Below are positions 1 to 5,449 of a stretch of 5,541 bases of DNA, one piece after another. A program made the translations under genes and the position numbers. This DNA comes from Parafilimonas sp. (GTDB taxonomy: Bacteria; Bacteroidota; Bacteroidia; Chitinophagales; Chitinophagaceae): the NCBI GenBank assembly GCA_023251275.1, contig JAHEZC010000219.1, positions 1 to 5,541 on the forward strand. Direction: 5' to 3'. Position 1 is the first letter of the stretch. Each line of letters opens with the position of its first letter. The notes beneath the pieces were generated by a model. The model did not search any database. It worked only from the letters and a program-made list of their open reading frames with translations, and was not told where the DNA came from.

Positions 1-154
1 CGCCGCGGATGCTTTCAAGAAAGATCGGCTGAATTTCGCCATCGCTGAATTTCTGGATATTGATTTTTCCAAGGGGTGCACCAAATTTTTGTGCGATTTT
101 TTCCGCCAGTTCCTGAGAACCGATGCCGGAAAATATTTTTACCGAAGGGCCCAT
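1..154 (-). CDS. prs: Ribose-phosphate pyrophosphokinase, N-terminal 51 codons (gene cut by window edge)
   Basis: This enzyme makes phosphoribosyl pyrophosphate from ribose 5-phosphate and ATP in the cytoplasm, supplying purine, pyrimidine, NAD, histidine and tryptophan synthesis. Reading the minus strand from the ATG at 154-152 gives a start MGPSVKIFSG, then a segment SQELAEKIAQKFG, then LGKINIQKFSDGEIQ and ESIRG just before the window edge. This pattern (KIFSG, SxxLAxKIA, LG, FSDGE, ESxRG) is the classic N-terminus of the PRPP synthetase family. The active-site and PRPP-binding loops lie further on and are outside the window. The ATG at 158 is in another frame and gives no family match. The gene is divergent from radC with 77 bp between the two starts. 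I found no convincing promoter pair for it there. Identification is by recognised sequence pattern; only about one sixth of the usual length is visible. Confidence 0.93.
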   Translation of the reverse strand, partial: MGPSVKIFSGIGSQELAEKIAQKFGAPLGKINIQKFSDGEIQPIFLESIRG

Positions 155-231
155 AACATATAAAATGTGTGGGGCGAAGATAGAGATTAGCAAAAAGAAA
201 TTGTATTTTGATGCGGCATAAATTTTTTACC

Positions 232-921
232 ATGCAAAACACATCTATAAAACATTGGGCTGAAGACGACAGGCCACGCGAAAAAATGTTGCTTAAAGGT
301 ATTGATGCATTAAGCAATGCAGAGCTAATGGCCATACTTATCAATAACGGCACAAAAGAAAAAAGCGCTGTTGACGTAACGAAGGAATTGCTGGCTGCTG
401 TTAATAATGATCTGCAAAAACTGACTAAATTTTCCGTGAAGGAAATACTAAAGCTGAAAATAAAAGGCATCGGTGAGGCTAAAGCGATTGCTATTGTGGC
501 CGCCCTGGAATTGGGTATCAGGAGAGAGATGTCAGAAAAAAAGAAAGAGGTGATATTGCACAGCAAAGATATTGCAGACTTTCTGCGTGCGCAGTTGCAA
601 TACAAAAACAGGGAGGTATTTGCAGTAGTGTTTCTTAACCGCGCCAATAAAATAAATCATTATGAAATAGTGAGTGAAGGAGGTATTACCGGTACTGTAG
701 TTGATCCCCGCATCATTTTAAAAAAAGCGCTGGAGCATAATGCTGTAAACATAATACTCTGCCACAATCATCCGAGCGGAAGCACCAGGCCGAGCCGGGC
801 AGATGAAGAGCTTACGCTTAAGATCAAAGATGCTGCAAGATATTTGGATGTAAAAGTTGTGGATCATGTCATCGTAAGCGAGGAAGGGTATTTCAGTTTT
901 GCTGATGAGGGTTTATTATAA
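232..921 (+). CDS. radC: RadC family JAMM-domain protein
   Basis: The protein has 229 residues from the ATG at 232, the normal length for RadC. It opens with SIKHWAEDDRPREK, the family's typical start. A helix-hairpin-helix stretch follows around residues 60-90 (core IKGIGEAKA at 77-85). The C-terminal half is the MPN+/JAMM domain: E128 in NREVFAVVFLN, then H178 and H180 in HNHPSG, S188 and D191, which together form the zinc-binding set of JAMM metallopeptidases. All key residues are present. RadC was named for DNA repair, but the original radC mutant phenotype was later attributed to another gene, and its real role is unsettled. A longer reading from the ATG at 211 or TTG at 208 is open, but it only adds residues the family does not need, so 232 is preferred. 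Its last 6 bp overlap the convergent 120-residue gene. It is divergent from prs. No intrinsic terminator follows. Confidence 0.95.
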   Translation: MQNTSIKHWAEDDRPREKMLLKGIDALSNAELMAILINNGTKEKSAVDVTKELLAAVNNDLQKLTKFSVKEILKLKIKGIGEAKAIAIVAALELGIRREMSEKKKEVILHSKDIADFLRAQLQYKNREVFAVVFLNRANKINHYEIVSEGGITGTVVDPRIILKKALEHNAVNIILCHNHPSGSTRPSRADEELTLKIKDAARYLDVKVVDHVIVSEEGYFSFADEGLL

Positions 922-1278
922 ATTTGCTTTCCTGTTCCTTTTCCAGAATGCCACCCACTGGTTCATCTGCTCTTTTGCTTCGTCCGAAAATTCTTTTACA
1001 TCTTCTTCCGATATGTAACCCTGATGCAATATAGCGGCTACTGTAAACAGGTATTTTGAACCGCCCAGATCATTGTATCTTTCAGTTATTTCTTTGTCGT
1101 GCTTTTGTAGCGTATCATACAACTTCAAATAGGCATCCTGTGCATTTAATTTTCTATTCCGCCATTCCGTTATCACAGTTTCCATTTTTTCAATTCCTTC
1201 TTTATACTTTGCCTCTATTCCTTTATCAATTGCCAGCCTCGCAATTTTCTTATCTTTTTTATTAAGATCATAATACAT
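916..1278 (-). CDS. Uncharacterised 120-residue helical protein
   Basis: I do not recognise the family. The protein begins MYYDLNKKDKKIARLAID, is very rich in Lys, Glu and other charged residues, and reads as almost wholly alpha-helical, with a less charged central stretch (GGSKYLFTVAAIL) and a basic end (FWKRNRKANL). There is no signal peptide and no clear membrane span, so it is probably cytoplasmic. The ATG at 1278 is the natural start. The gene lies 45 bp downstream of the SNF2 ATPase gene on the same strand, so co-transcription is likely, although a TAGCTTTG element just upstream could also give it its own promoter. Its stop codon lies inside the end of the convergent radC. The plus-strand ORF covering most of the same DNA (1056-1265) is Phe/Leu-rich and looks like a shadow. 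A small helical partner or regulator of the SNF2 protein is conceivable, but only from position. Confidence 0.8.
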   Translation of the reverse strand: MYYDLNKKDKKIARLAIDKGIEAKYKEGIEKMETVITEWRNRKLNAQDAYLKLYDTLQKHDKEITERYNDLGGSKYLFTVAAILHQGYISEEDVKEFSDEAKEQMNQWVAFWKRNRKANL

Positions 1279-1284
1279 ACTTAA

Positions 1285-1309
1285 TAGCTTTTAGCATCAT
1301 ACAAAGCTA
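1285..1309. repeat. Inverted repeat in the SNF2 / 120-residue gene gap
   Basis: TAGCTTT at 1285-1291 and AAAGCTA at 1303-1309 are perfect 7-bp inverted arms with an 11-base spacer. They occupy most of the 45-bp gap between the SNF2 stop and the next start on the minus strand. The right arm coincides with the promoter-like TAGCTTTG read on the minus strand. It could be an operator, an mRNA hairpin between two cistrons, or chance in AT-rich DNA. There is no T-run that would make it a terminator. Confidence 0.35.
1302..1309 (-). promoter_or_regulatory. Possible Bacteroidota -7 element before the 120-residue gene
   Basis: On the minus strand this reads TAGCTTTG, an exact match to the TAnnTTTG -7 consensus known for Bacteroidota sigma-ABfr promoters, 23 bases before the ATG at 1278. 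The nearest upstream TTG on that strand is about 25 bases away, longer than the usual 17-23, so the -33 half is poor. It may give the small gene transcription independent of the SNF2 gene. Confidence 0.35.
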
Positions 1310-1323
1310 ATTCATCTTCCGTT

Positions 1324-3774
1324 TTATTTATTGCCAATGCCGCCTAACAAACTCCCAAATAACTTCAAGGCATTTTCCACCACCTGAGCATTGCTTACGG
1401 GAATCTTTAAATATGTTTTACCCGATGCCGTATCTGTCTCTGTAATTTTATTTACCAGCCGTTGCGTGCTTTCAGGATTGCTTAATACCAGTACTAAGTT
1501 TTCCAGGAATCCAACACCCTTCGCCAATACCTCATCTTCAATTGCGGGCTGGTCAGCAGGCGAAGAGGAATATTTTTCTCCGGAAATTTCTTCCGCATCA
1601 AATAAATCCATTTGTTTTGTTTCAACCGGTGCAACAGTTATTTCTTTTTCTGCAATTCTCTCTTCGGCTTCTGCAATTGCTCCTGGTTTAGTTTCCGGTA
1701 TGCCGCTTGTGACAGATTCAACCGATTTCATAAACTGCTTAAACTTCTCCTCACCAAGGAAAATATTATTATCGCCACCGTCCAATATGCCTGCTGCTAT
1801 TCCTTTTTTAAACTTCAATACTTCCAGCATGCGTTCTTCAATAGTACCTTGTGCCACGAGATTGATGATGCTCACATTTTTCTTTTGTCCCAAACGATAA
1901 ATGCGACCGATACGTTGCTCTAAAATTGCAGGGTTCCAGGGAATATCGAGGTTGATCATATAAGCTGCCGATTGCAGATTAAGACCTACGCCACCGGCGT
2001 CTGTTGAAAGAAACACACGGCAATCCGCATCATTATTAAAATGGGTGAACAATGGTTCGCGTTCTTTGCTCGGCACACCGCCGTGCAAATATTGATACCC
2101 GATTTCTTTTTCGGTTAATATGTTTCCCACTAATCTTGTCATGCGTTCCCATTGGCTGAAGATGACAACCTTTTCGCCGGGCATGGAAATGATCTCATCA
2201 AGAATATTGCCGAGTTCATCTAATTTGGTTTGATAATTTGTTTCCTGGTCAATGATATACGTGGTATCGCAAACCATGCGCATCATGTTCAGGTTATTTA
2301 AAAGCCTTTGCCTGTCTTCCTCTTTAAGAAATCCCATTCTTCTCCATTTGTGCACAAGTTTTGCAACTATATCTGCAAACTCCGCATGCAATTGGCTTTG
2401 CTCGGAGGTCATAGGCACCAATAGATTTTTATCCATCCTTGCAGGTAACTGTTTCAGCACTTCTTTTTTCGTACGACGCAGCATTACATCTTTCAGCAAT
2501 ACACCAATCTCATTCAGGTCTTTATAGCCAATTACTTTACCGGTGACCATATCTTTAATCTGGTGCCTCGTTAAAAAATTGTGCAATGAACCTAATAAAT
2601 ATGGATTGGCGATTTGCATCAGTGAGTACAGTTCTTCAATATTATTCTCCACCGGCGTGCCTGTCAGCATTATTGCATAGGTTGTCTTAATGCGTTTTAT
2701 TTTCGAAGAAGTTTTGGCTCTCCAGTTTTTGATGCGCTGCGCTTCATCAAGTATCAGCATATCAGCCTGCATGTTGCTGAGATATTGATGGTCGTTAGCA
2801 GCTACCTGATAACTGACAATAAAATAATCATTCTCATCATTTTCATATAGCCGCATTCTCGTCAAAAGATTGCCCTCTACAACACAGACATTTTTATTGC
2901 CGGTAAATTTTTCTATTTCATTTCTCCATTGGTATTTTAAAGAAGTGGGGCACACGATAAGGGCTTTATTAATCTTAAATTCTTTGCGCATTACTTCAGT
3001 CGCAATGATAGCCTGTAAAGTTTTACCCAAACCCATATCATCAGCAAGAATACATCTGCCGGCAGATACAGTAAATAAAACACCCGTTTCCTGGTAGGGA
3101 AATAATTTTGCTTTACTGATGCCATCAAAAAGTTTGGTCTTTTGTTTTTGCGCCAGATCTTTCCGTTGTATATTACTCCGCTGCTGCACAATAAATTCCA
3201 TAGCGTCTTCATAACACCTGAATCCACTGTGCAATTGGTGCGCTTTTGCAAGAAATTTTTCAAAGTGCATAAATGTTTCAGGCTTCAATTCGGCATTTTT
3301 ATCAAAAAAATCTGCGGCAAGCTTTGCAAAGGCTTCGGATTCTTCTGTGCCGATACGCAGCTTCACTTTTCTTTCTCCCCGATAATTCAGATAAACAGAA
3401 CTGTATGGAGGTGTGTAAGATTGCTTTAAAGAACGGCCCAGAACCGGCCTTGAGTTTATTAACAACAAAACCGCTTCAATATGTTTGCAGGTGCCCAACT
3501 GGTTGGTTTTAAAATCAGGGCAGGTGCAAAAATTAAGCGAATTATCTTCGCTGCGCAAAGCAACCTTATAAGTGTTTTTTGACTGATGGCTGTAAACCCT
3601 GTAATCGGTAAACACCGGTTGATCACCATTCTTTTTAATATCGAATTTTTCGTCCTCCGCTATCTGCTTTCGTAAAGCCGATTGCCATTCTGTATCATTC
3701 ATCGCTTCCGGTTTATGTGTATGCGGTATGCGCGGTTTAACGGCTTTACGCTTTGGTGATTTCTTCTTCATCAT
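1324..3774 (-). CDS. SWIM zinc-finger SNF2-family ATPase (DEAD/DEAH-like helicase)
   Basis: This is an 816-residue superfamily 2 ATPase of the SNF2 type, expected to translocate on duplex DNA or remodel nucleoprotein; its cellular role in Bacteroidota is not established. The N-terminus is basic (MMKKKSPKRK). A SWIM zinc finger follows with C83-x-C85-x10-C96-x-H98. The SNF2 motor has motif I DDMGLGKT (K251), Ia LIVCPTSLKYQW, II DEAQ (343-346), III LTGTP (370-374), IV VVIFSQW (near 536-542), V STDAGGVGLN (590-599) and VI QRIGRIYRLGQ (from 620). All are intact. The tail after about residue 680 has an acidic linker carrying QMDLF (721-725) and then a roughly 60-residue folded-looking end. A reading 16 codons longer is open to a TTG at 3822, but that TTG lies inside the promoter, so the ATG at 3774 (or 3771) is preferred. 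The 120-residue gene follows after 45 bp. Confidence 0.95.
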   Translation of the reverse strand: MMKKKSPKRKAVKPRIPHTHKPEAMNDTEWQSALRKQIAEDEKFDIKKNGDQPVFTDYRVYSHQSKNTYKVALRSEDNSLNFCTCPDFKTNQLGTCKHIEAVLLLINSRPVLGRSLKQSYTPPYSSVYLNYRGERKVKLRIGTEESEAFAKLAADFFDKNAELKPETFMHFEKFLAKAHQLHSGFRCYEDAMEFIVQQRSNIQRKDLAQKQKTKLFDGISKAKLFPYQETGVLFTVSAGRCILADDMGLGKTLQAIIATEVMRKEFKINKALIVCPTSLKYQWRNEIEKFTGNKNVCVVEGNLLTRMRLYENDENDYFIVSYQVAANDHQYLSNMQADMLILDEAQRIKNWRAKTSSKIKRIKTTYAIMLTGTPVENNIEELYSLMQIANPYLLGSLHNFLTRHQIKDMVTGKVIGYKDLNEIGVLLKDVMLRRTKKEVLKQLPARMDKNLLVPMTSEQSQLHAEFADIVAKLVHKWRRMGFLKEEDRQRLLNNLNMMRMVCDTTYIIDQETNYQTKLDELGNILDEIISMPGEKVVIFSQWERMTRLVGNILTEKEIGYQYLHGGVPSKEREPLFTHFNNDADCRVFLSTDAGGVGLNLQSAAYMINLDIPWNPAILEQRIGRIYRLGQKKNVSIINLVAQGTIEERMLEVLKFKKGIAAGILDGGDNNIFLGEEKFKQFMKSVESVTSGIPETKPGAIAEAEERIAEKEITVAPVETKQMDLFDAEEISGEKYSSSPADQPAIEDEVLAKGVGFLENLVLVLSNPESTQRLVNKITETDTASGKTYLKIPVSNAQVVENALKLFGSLLGGIGNK

Positions 3775-3808
3775 TGTATAAAAGTTATTACGCAATAATA
3801 CACTGAAA

Positions 3809-3839
3809 CAAATATTTTCCAACAGAACTTCTTCACAAA
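3809..3839 (-). promoter_or_regulatory. Likely promoter of the SNF2 gene
   Basis: On the minus strand TTTG (3839-3836) is followed after 19 bases by AATATTTG (3816-3809). The Bacteroidota consensus is TTTG, about 19-21 bases, TAnnTTTG, so only the first base of the -7 element deviates. Transcription would begin near 3802, giving a leader of roughly 28 bases before the ATG at 3774. This supports the shorter start, because the TTG at 3822 would be upstream of the transcript. Confidence 0.55.
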
Positions 3840-3898
3840 TAACTAACGGAGCTAAGGAATTTATATAGCATCGTCTTTCGGTCCATGGTGAACTGCAG

Positions 3899-3920
3899 TT
3901 TATTTTAAGGACAAAATAAA
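3899..3920. repeat. Inverted repeat between the divergent SNF2 and 279-residue genes
   Basis: TTTATTTT at 3899-3906 and AAAATAAA at 3913-3920 are perfect 8-bp inverted arms around a 6-base spacer AAGGAC. The repeat lies 60 bp upstream of the SNF2 promoter elements and 66 bp before the ATG at 3986. It could be a binding site for a regulator of the divergent pair. It is AT-rich, so chance occurrence is a real possibility. Confidence 0.3.
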
Positions 3921-3985
3921 TTTTAAACTTTCACGTGCAGGAATATTATTAATGCGGGTCGCATAATTTTACATAAAGCAAAAAT

Positions 3986-4825
3986 ATGCATGAAGATTTT
4001 AATCAATTAAATGAAGAAGAAAACCTGAGAGCCGAAAATGATTTTCTGAAAATGAAGATCATGCTTGAACACGGAGCAGAATTTCATTCCGGAAATACTG
4101 ATGAAGAAATGCCTGCTGAAGTAGAGAATGAATTTCTGAAAAACATCATCGAATTTGAAAAACAATTCGAAGCACACAAAACAATCAGTGTGTATGACAA
4201 GCTCGGCAGGCCGCAGCAATTCAAACCGGTGAATGAAATTAGCGATGATGAAATAGAAGAAGCATGGCAAAAGCTATCATCATATATGAATGAATATGGT
4301 ATTGATCTTTCTGTAAGCAGCCCGAAAGTTACAGTAAGGGAGTTGTATCGGTTTACAACGGAAGAATTATTTAAGCATGAAACGGATGATATGGTTATGC
4401 CAGGGTGGGCGACAAATTTTATCTATGATGAGTTTTATCCAGATCATGAATATGATAACACAAGAACTGCAATAGACGATTGCATAAAACCCATTTTAGA
4501 AAAAGCGCCTTTTGAATGGATGCATCATTTCCGCACAGAAAATTTACGGCTCAATAATCGTTATCCGCTGACACAGGATGATTTTAAAAATATTGTCAAC
4601 AGGTTTAAGAACGCTTATGATGAAATTGAATTACCCGCTGCCGAAGCGGATAAATGCAGCATAACCAATATTTCATGTGAAGTAAAAGGAACTTATTCGG
4701 CTATAGCTAATCTCGAAAATGAAACATTACAATTAAAAGGAACATGGTCGGTTGAATTTGAATTGGATGAAGAATTTGGCTACTGGTATATCAACAATGT
4801 GCAAATAGAAGGGATTGATTTTTGA
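3986..4825 (+). CDS. Uncharacterised 279-residue acidic protein
   Basis: I do not recognise a named family. The protein is strongly acidic and has no signal peptide or membrane span, so it is probably cytoplasmic. Residues 1-65 look helical and carry two copies of an E-N-[DE]-F-L-K motif (17-22 and 47-52), exactly 30 residues apart. A middle region follows with KTISVYDKLGRP and then ISDDEIEEAWQKLSSYMNEYG, RELYRFTTEELFKHETDDM and FIYDEFYPD. The last 80 or so residues alternate in a beta-rich way and end ELDEEFGYWYINNVQIEG. That is reminiscent of the C-terminal strands of NTF2/SnoaL-like folds, but this is only an impression. The ATG at 3986 follows an A-rich leader typical of the phylum, and the stop is TGA at 4823. 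It is divergent from the SNF2 gene across a 211-bp gap. A weak -7-like TAATTTTA lies at 3964-3971 without a good partner. Codon use looks ordinary for the window. No function can be assigned. Confidence 0.85.
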   Translation: MHEDFNQLNEEENLRAENDFLKMKIMLEHGAEFHSGNTDEEMPAEVENEFLKNIIEFEKQFEAHKTISVYDKLGRPQQFKPVNEISDDEIEEAWQKLSSYMNEYGIDLSVSSPKVTVRELYRFTTEELFKHETDDMVMPGWATNFIYDEFYPDHEYDNTRTAIDDCIKPILEKAPFEWMHHFRTENLRLNNRYPLTQDDFKNIVNRFKNAYDEIELPAAEADKCSITNISCEVKGTYSAIANLENETLQLKGTWSVEFELDEEFGYWYINNVQIEGIDF

Positions 4826-4864
4826 AATTATTTTTATGCGCTATAATCATAAATTTTATCAGCA

Positions 4865-4906
4865 TTTTTCAAACTAAAAAAAAGTTCCAAAACTTTTCTT
4901 GAAAAA
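4865..4906. terminator. AT-rich nested inverted repeat, possible weak or bidirectional terminator
   Basis: Outer arms TTTTTCAA (4865-4872) and TTGAAAAA (4899-4906) enclose inner arms AAAAGTT (4880-4886) and AACTTTT (4891-4897) with a CCAA loop. It starts 40 bp after the stop of the 279-residue gene. The plus strand has only a short T-run after the inner stem. On the minus strand the inner hairpin is followed by a longer T-run. The stems are almost free of G and C, so termination strength is doubtful. Confidence 0.4.
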
Positions 4907-4908
4907 AA

Positions 4909-4941
4909 TTTGGCAGTAATAAAAAAAATGTTTCAAATTTG
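4909..4941 (+). promoter_or_regulatory. Likely promoter of the 29-codon ORF transcript
   Basis: TTTG at 4909-4912 is followed after 21 bases by CAAATTTG at 4934-4941, which matches the Bacteroidota TTTG / TAnnTTTG arrangement except for the first base of the -7 element. Transcription would start near 4948, about 26 bases ahead of the ATG at 4974. The transcript to the terminator at 5115 would be about 165-170 bases long. Confidence 0.5.
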
Positions 4942-4973
4942 CGTCACCAAAAATTTATAAAACAGTTAACAAC

Positions 4974-5063
4974 ATGCAACGCATTAATTCGCATATAGAT
5001 CAGAAAGGCTTTAGTCCCACGACAGACTATCACCTTTGCGGGGCATGTAATGCTGTAAGTTAA
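4974..5063 (+). CDS. Candidate 29-residue peptide (leader peptide or small protein)
   Basis: The ORF starts MQRINSHIDQKGFSP, continues TTDYHL and ends CGACNAVS before a TAA. I do not recognise it. It is not hydrophobic, so it does not look like a type I toxin. It has two cysteines in CGAC near the end and no run of one amino acid that would mark a classic amino-acid biosynthesis leader. Support for expression comes from its setting: a promoter-like pair at the right distance upstream, an A-rich leader (AAAACAGTTAACAAC) before the ATG as expected in this phylum, and a strong terminator 29 bases after its stop. Bases 5035-5044, covering its CTT TGC GGG GCA codons, are complementary to the 5' side of that terminator, so its translation could affect folding. 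The alternative is that the DNA encodes a non-coding RNA and the ORF is incidental. Confidence 0.4.
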   Translation: MQRINSHIDQKGFSPTTDYHLCGACNAVS

Positions 5064-5101
5064 GTACGACAAAAACTAATTGCTTATACAAGCCCCGCAA
5101 A
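5035..5101 (+). promoter_or_regulatory. Possible antiterminator hairpin competing with the terminator
   Basis: TTTGCGGGGC at 5035-5044 is the exact reverse complement of GCCCCGCAAA at 5092-5101, a 10-bp helix. The 3' half of that helix is the same sequence that forms the 5' arm of the intrinsic terminator at 5093-5109, so the two structures exclude one another. Inside the long helix, 5054-5060 can also pair with 5082-5088 (seven pairs including wobbles). The 5' half lies within the 29-codon ORF, so a ribosome there would block the antiterminator and favour termination, as in attenuation control. The geometry is seen; the regulatory role is inference. Confidence 0.45.
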
Positions 5102-5115
5102 TTGCGGGGTTTTTT
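5093..5115 (+). terminator. Strong intrinsic terminator after the 29-codon ORF
   Basis: CCCCGCA (5093-5099), loop AAT, TGCGGGG (5103-5109), then six T at 5110-5115. The GC-rich stem plus the immediate T-run is a textbook Rho-independent terminator for plus-strand transcription. The minus strand lacks a comparable T-run. Confidence 0.88.
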
Positions 5116-5379
5116 GTTGCTGCCTGTTAAAAAATGGCGACTAATCCGTTGCACAGAAAAAATGAATATGCTGATGAACAAACAACATAATAAATCAATT
5201 ATCCGGGAAAGTATGCCTGCAGAAACAGCTATGCTATTGCATTGCCGGCTTTGGTTAAGTGTGAATGATCAGTGCAGTATAGATTTTGATAAAGGCAAAT
5301 TATATCCGTATAGACGACCGTGGTGTTATAAAACACTTTGCTGAAATGCCGATAGCAATCGTCAGCAGCAGATGTGATT
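5116..5379. other. Stretch between two terminators with no confident gene
   Basis: These 264 bases lie between the terminators at 5093-5115 and 5380-5411. They hold a plus-strand 60-codon ORF (5162-5344), an 18-codon ORF (5134-5190) and part of a minus-strand ORF (5229-5459) whose start would be TTG. None has clear protein character. A TTTG at 5250-5253 and TAGATTTT at 5280-5287 resemble promoter halves but are 26 bases apart, too far for a good match. Because a second strong terminator follows, something is probably transcribed through here on the plus strand. Confidence 0.4.
5162..5344 (+). CDS. Low-confidence 60-residue ORF between two terminators
   Basis: I do not recognise it. It starts MNMLMNKQHNKS, has four cysteines (residues 28, 38, 55 and 60) and a basic, aromatic end (YPYRRPWCYKTLC). 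The frame is open upstream to a TTG inside the preceding terminator, which cannot be a real start, so the ATG at 5162 is the first sensible one. In favour: it is framed by two intrinsic terminators, as though it were the structural gene of an attenuated mini-operon, and the second terminator begins 35 bases after its stop. Against: composition looks close to random and there is no recognisable domain. It could equally be non-coding DNA or an RNA gene. Confidence 0.2.
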   Translation: MNMLMNKQHNKSIIRESMPAETAMLLHCRLWLSVNDQCSIDFDKGKLYPYRRPWCYKTLC

Positions 5380-5411
5380 AGCCCTGCGGTTTCAAAATCG
5401 CGGGGCTTTTT
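5380..5411 (+). terminator. Second strong intrinsic terminator
   Basis: AGCCCTGCGGTT (5380-5391) pairs with AATCGCGGGGCT (5396-5407) in a 12-bp stem with two G-T wobbles and a TCAA loop, and a five-T run (5407-5411) follows. It points along the plus strand, since no T-run follows on the minus strand. I found no upstream competing antiterminator like that of the first terminator. Confidence 0.85.
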
Positions 5412-5449
5412 ATTGCAAAAAATCTCCGCACTTAAAAACTGAAATAAAG

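Noticed and set aside
155..231. Promoters for the divergent prs/radC pair
   Set aside because: Fragments such as TAAATTTT (219-226) and TATCTTCG on the minus strand resemble -7 elements, but none has a TTTG or TTG partner at an acceptable distance.
15..647. 210-codon minus-strand open frame across the prs start and radC
   Set aside because: It runs antisense through radC and in a different frame from the prs reading, whose N-terminus matches PRPP synthetase. The translation has no domain character, so it is a shadow.
1391..3512. Several plus-strand open frames (70-170 codons) opposite the SNF2 gene, and a minus-strand one at 2991-3263
   Set aside because: All lie within the intact SNF2 coding sequence, which has every helicase motif. 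Their translations are Phe/Ser/Cys-rich with no recognisable domain.
4007..4270. Minus-strand 87-codon open frame opposite the acidic 279-residue gene
   Set aside because: Its Phe- and Ile-rich translation is what an acidic, Glu/Lys-rich coding sequence gives on the opposite strand.
5060..5082. preQ1-I-like tail (ACAAAAACTAA) near the first terminator
   Set aside because: The short GC-rich stem and loop that must precede the A-rich tail in a preQ1-I aptamer is not present, and no queuosine gene follows.
4948..5115. 6S RNA, SRP RNA or tmRNA in the short transcript
   Set aside because: I see no SRP GGAA/GNRA core, no long rod with a central bubble closing both ends, and no tRNA-like ends.
5134..5190. 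18-codon ORF beginning MATNPLHRK
   Set aside because: It overlaps the 60-codon ORF in another frame, is very short, and nothing in its context favours it.
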